From: Candidatus Cloacimonadota bacterium
Lineage (GTDB): Bacteria > Cloacimonadota > Cloacimonadia > JGIOTU-2
Direction: 5' to 3'
NCBI GenBank assembly: GCA_030628975.1
Contig: DAOVPZ010000056.1
Location: forward strand, 1 to 7,024
Length of the DNA: 7,024 nt
Shown here: positions 6,013 through 7,024 of the stretch, piece by piece
How positions within the stretch are numbered: position 1 is the stretch's first letter
How the letters are laid out: every line of letters starts with the position of its first letter
Notes under the pieces: model-generated
The model's database searches: none
Told to the model about the DNA's origin: nothing
The model's input: only the letters and a program-made list of their open reading frames with translations
Program-made: the position numbers and the translations under genes

Positions 6013-6188
6013 TACAAATTTACCAGTTCACCAATTTACCAGTTCACCAGTTTACCAGTTCACCAATTTACCAGTTCACCAGTTTACCAGTTCACCAATT
6101 TACCAGTTCACCAATTTACCAGTTCACCAATTTACCAGTTCACCAATTTACCAGTTCACCAGTTTACTAATTCACTAATTCACTAAAA
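6013..6188. repeat. 8-bp/16-bp tandem repeat array between accC and accDA
   Basis: Twenty-two consecutive octamers run without a single insertion or deletion. The core is nine copies of a 16-bp unit, TACCAGTTCACCARTT (6021-6164), in which the first octamer is invariant and R in the second is A,G,A,G,A,A,A,A,G. The edges are degenerate: TACAAATT (6013-6020) and TACTAATT, CACTAATT, CACTAAAA (6165-6188). The accC stop codon (6183-6185 on the minus strand) lies in the last degenerate unit. The 8-bp period is not a multiple of three, and no ORF or Shine-Dalgarno site suggests that it is coding. Slipped-strand expansion is the simplest origin. Confidence 0.95.
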
Positions 6189-7024
6189 ATATCTTCCAAT
6201 AAAATTAGTGTTAATATTTGATTTAATAAATTCATGGTGATTCATAATCTTTTTGTGAAAGTCAATCGTGGTATGAATTCCATCAATGATAAATTCATCA
6301 AGTGCTCTTTTCATCCTTTGGATTGATTCATTTCTTGTATTACCCCATGCAATCAATTTGGCTATCATTGAATCGTAATATGGTAAGATATAACTGCCAG
6401 TAAAGCAAGCTGAATCAACACGTATACCAAATCCACCAGGCGGAATATATTGAGTGATCATTCCCGGGCTTGCTCGAAAATTATTTTTCCAATCTTCTGC
6501 ATTTATTCGGCATTCTATTGCATGGCCATGATGAATTATATCTTTTTGTTTTAAACCTAAGTTTTCACCACTTGCAATAGCAATCTGTTTTTTTACAAGG
6601 TCTATGTTTGTTATCATTTCCGTGACAGGATGCTCAACTTGAATTCTAGTGTTCATTTCCATAAAATAGAATTTATTTGTATCAACATCATAAAGAAATT
6701 CAACAGTGCCAGCCGAATGGTAATTTACGCTTTCTGCTGCTTTTACTGCAGTTCCACAGATTTTATTTCTTGTTTCTTCAGAAAGAATAGGACAGGGTGA
6801 TTCTTCCAAAAGTTTCTGATGATTTCTTTGTATAGAACATTCTCTTTCGAAAAGATGAATTGTATTTCCCTTCTGGTCTGCAATAATTTGCACCTCGATA
6901 TGACGGGCATTTGGGACAAATTTTTCAAGATACAGTTCATTTGAACCAAAAGCTTTTTCAGATTCTTGTGCAGCATTTTTTAGGTTTTTTTCAAGTTCAC
7001 TTGCTTGATTGACGATTCTCATAC
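6183..7024 (-). CDS. accC: Biotin carboxylase subunit of acetyl-CoA carboxylase (C-terminal part; 5' end outside window)
   Basis: The visible 280 codons are the C-terminal two-thirds of the ATP-grasp enzyme that carboxylates biotin on AccB using ATP and bicarbonate. The first visible Met is not the start: the residues MRIV follow the glycine-rich ATP loop of the family (GGRGMR in E. coli), and the partial codon before it ends in GT, compatible with Gly. Counted from that Met, His41, Gln65 and Lys70 (nucleotide site), Glu108 and Glu122 (metal), Arg126/Gln128/Val129/Glu130 (bicarbonate site, within EMNTRIQVEHPVTEM) and Arg172 (ECRINAED) match E. coli His209, Gln233, Lys238, Glu276, Glu288, Arg292-Glu296 and Arg338. 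The biotin carboxylase C-terminal domain follows (SPGMITQY, PYYDSMIAKLI, IDGIHTTID). The stop is TAG in the edge of a tandem repeat. With accDA next, an ACC role is more likely than pyruvate carboxylase. Confidence 0.96.
   Translation of the reverse strand, partial: MRIVNQASELEKNLKNAAQESEKAFGSNELYLEKFVPNARHIEVQIIADQKGNTIHLFERECSIQRNHQKLLEESPCPILSEETRNKICGTAVKAAESVNYHSAGTVEFLYDVDTNKFYFMEMNTRIQVEHPVTEMITNIDLVKKQIAIASGENLGLKQKDIIHHGHAIECRINAEDWKNNFRASPGMITQYIPPGGFGIRVDSACFTGSYILPYYDSMIAKLIAWGNTRNESIQRMKRALDEFIIDGIHTTIDFHKKIMNHHEFIKSNINTNFIGRYF

Noticed and set aside
6013..6188. Tandem array as a CRISPR array
   Set aside because: The repeats are 8/16 bp and directly adjacent, with no unique spacers.
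6743..6976. Minus-strand ORF of 77 codons in another frame
   Set aside because: It is a shadow of accC, whose active-site residues are all in the main frame.
7020..7022. ATG at the right edge as the accC start
   Set aside because: It corresponds to the internal Met after the glycine-rich ATP loop (GMR) of biotin carboxylase; about 165 upstream residues lie outside the window.

Overview
The window comes from an AT-rich bacterial genome. It holds the end of an rRNA operon on the + strand (23S 3' end, 5S), facing a block of minus-strand genes: accC (5' part off the window), a fused accD-accA, a diacylglycerol-kinase-like gene, and two tandem paralogous lipoproteins. The lipoprotein signal peptides (lipobox Cys, Thr at +2), the AT-rich intergenic DNA and the fused carboxyltransferase suggest a didermic bacterium. 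An uncultured FCB-type lineage such as Cloacimonadota would fit, but this is an impression from gene style and not a placement. The 23S fragment is the best part of the window for settling taxonomy.

Layout. 1-290: 3' end of 23S rRNA. 339-454: 5S rRNA, enclosed by an 11-bp precursor stem (326-336 with 457-467) that runs into a T-tract. 468-899: AT-rich gap between the convergent transcription units. It is not empty: read on the minus strand it carries the decayed N-terminal part of a zinc-ribbon transposase (760 down to 511) with one frameshift at an A7 run and one in-frame TGA. 900-3066: two lipoprotein genes that share an approximately 178-residue C-terminal domain and differ in their N-terminal modules. 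3090-3977: YegS/DagK-type lipid kinase, probably first gene of a kinase-lipoprotein-lipoprotein operon. 3978-4164: AT-rich gap with an 18-bp palindrome. 4165-5787: fused AccD-AccA. 5788-6182: non-coding gap with a structured, relatively GC-rich block and then a very regular 8/16-bp tandem repeat that runs into the accC stop codon. 6183-7024: C-terminal part of biotin carboxylase AccC.

Function. accC and accDA encode two of the three parts of acetyl-CoA carboxylase (the biotin carrier AccB would be expected upstream of accC, outside the window). The enzyme makes malonyl-CoA for fatty acid synthesis. The lipid kinase is thematically related (phospholipid metabolism). The two lipoproteins are likely envelope proteins of unknown role; each combines one or two predicted carboxypeptidase-regulatory-like beta-sandwich repeats with an uncharacterised C-terminal domain.

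The parts most worth a second look are the leader of accDA (competing stem-loops plus a long phased tandem array), the lipoprotein pair with its conserved C-terminal domain, a GC-rich palindrome placed in-frame inside one lipoprotein gene, and the transposase relic beside the rRNA operon. I do not see a defence system, CRISPR array, tRNA, integrase or complete mobile element.
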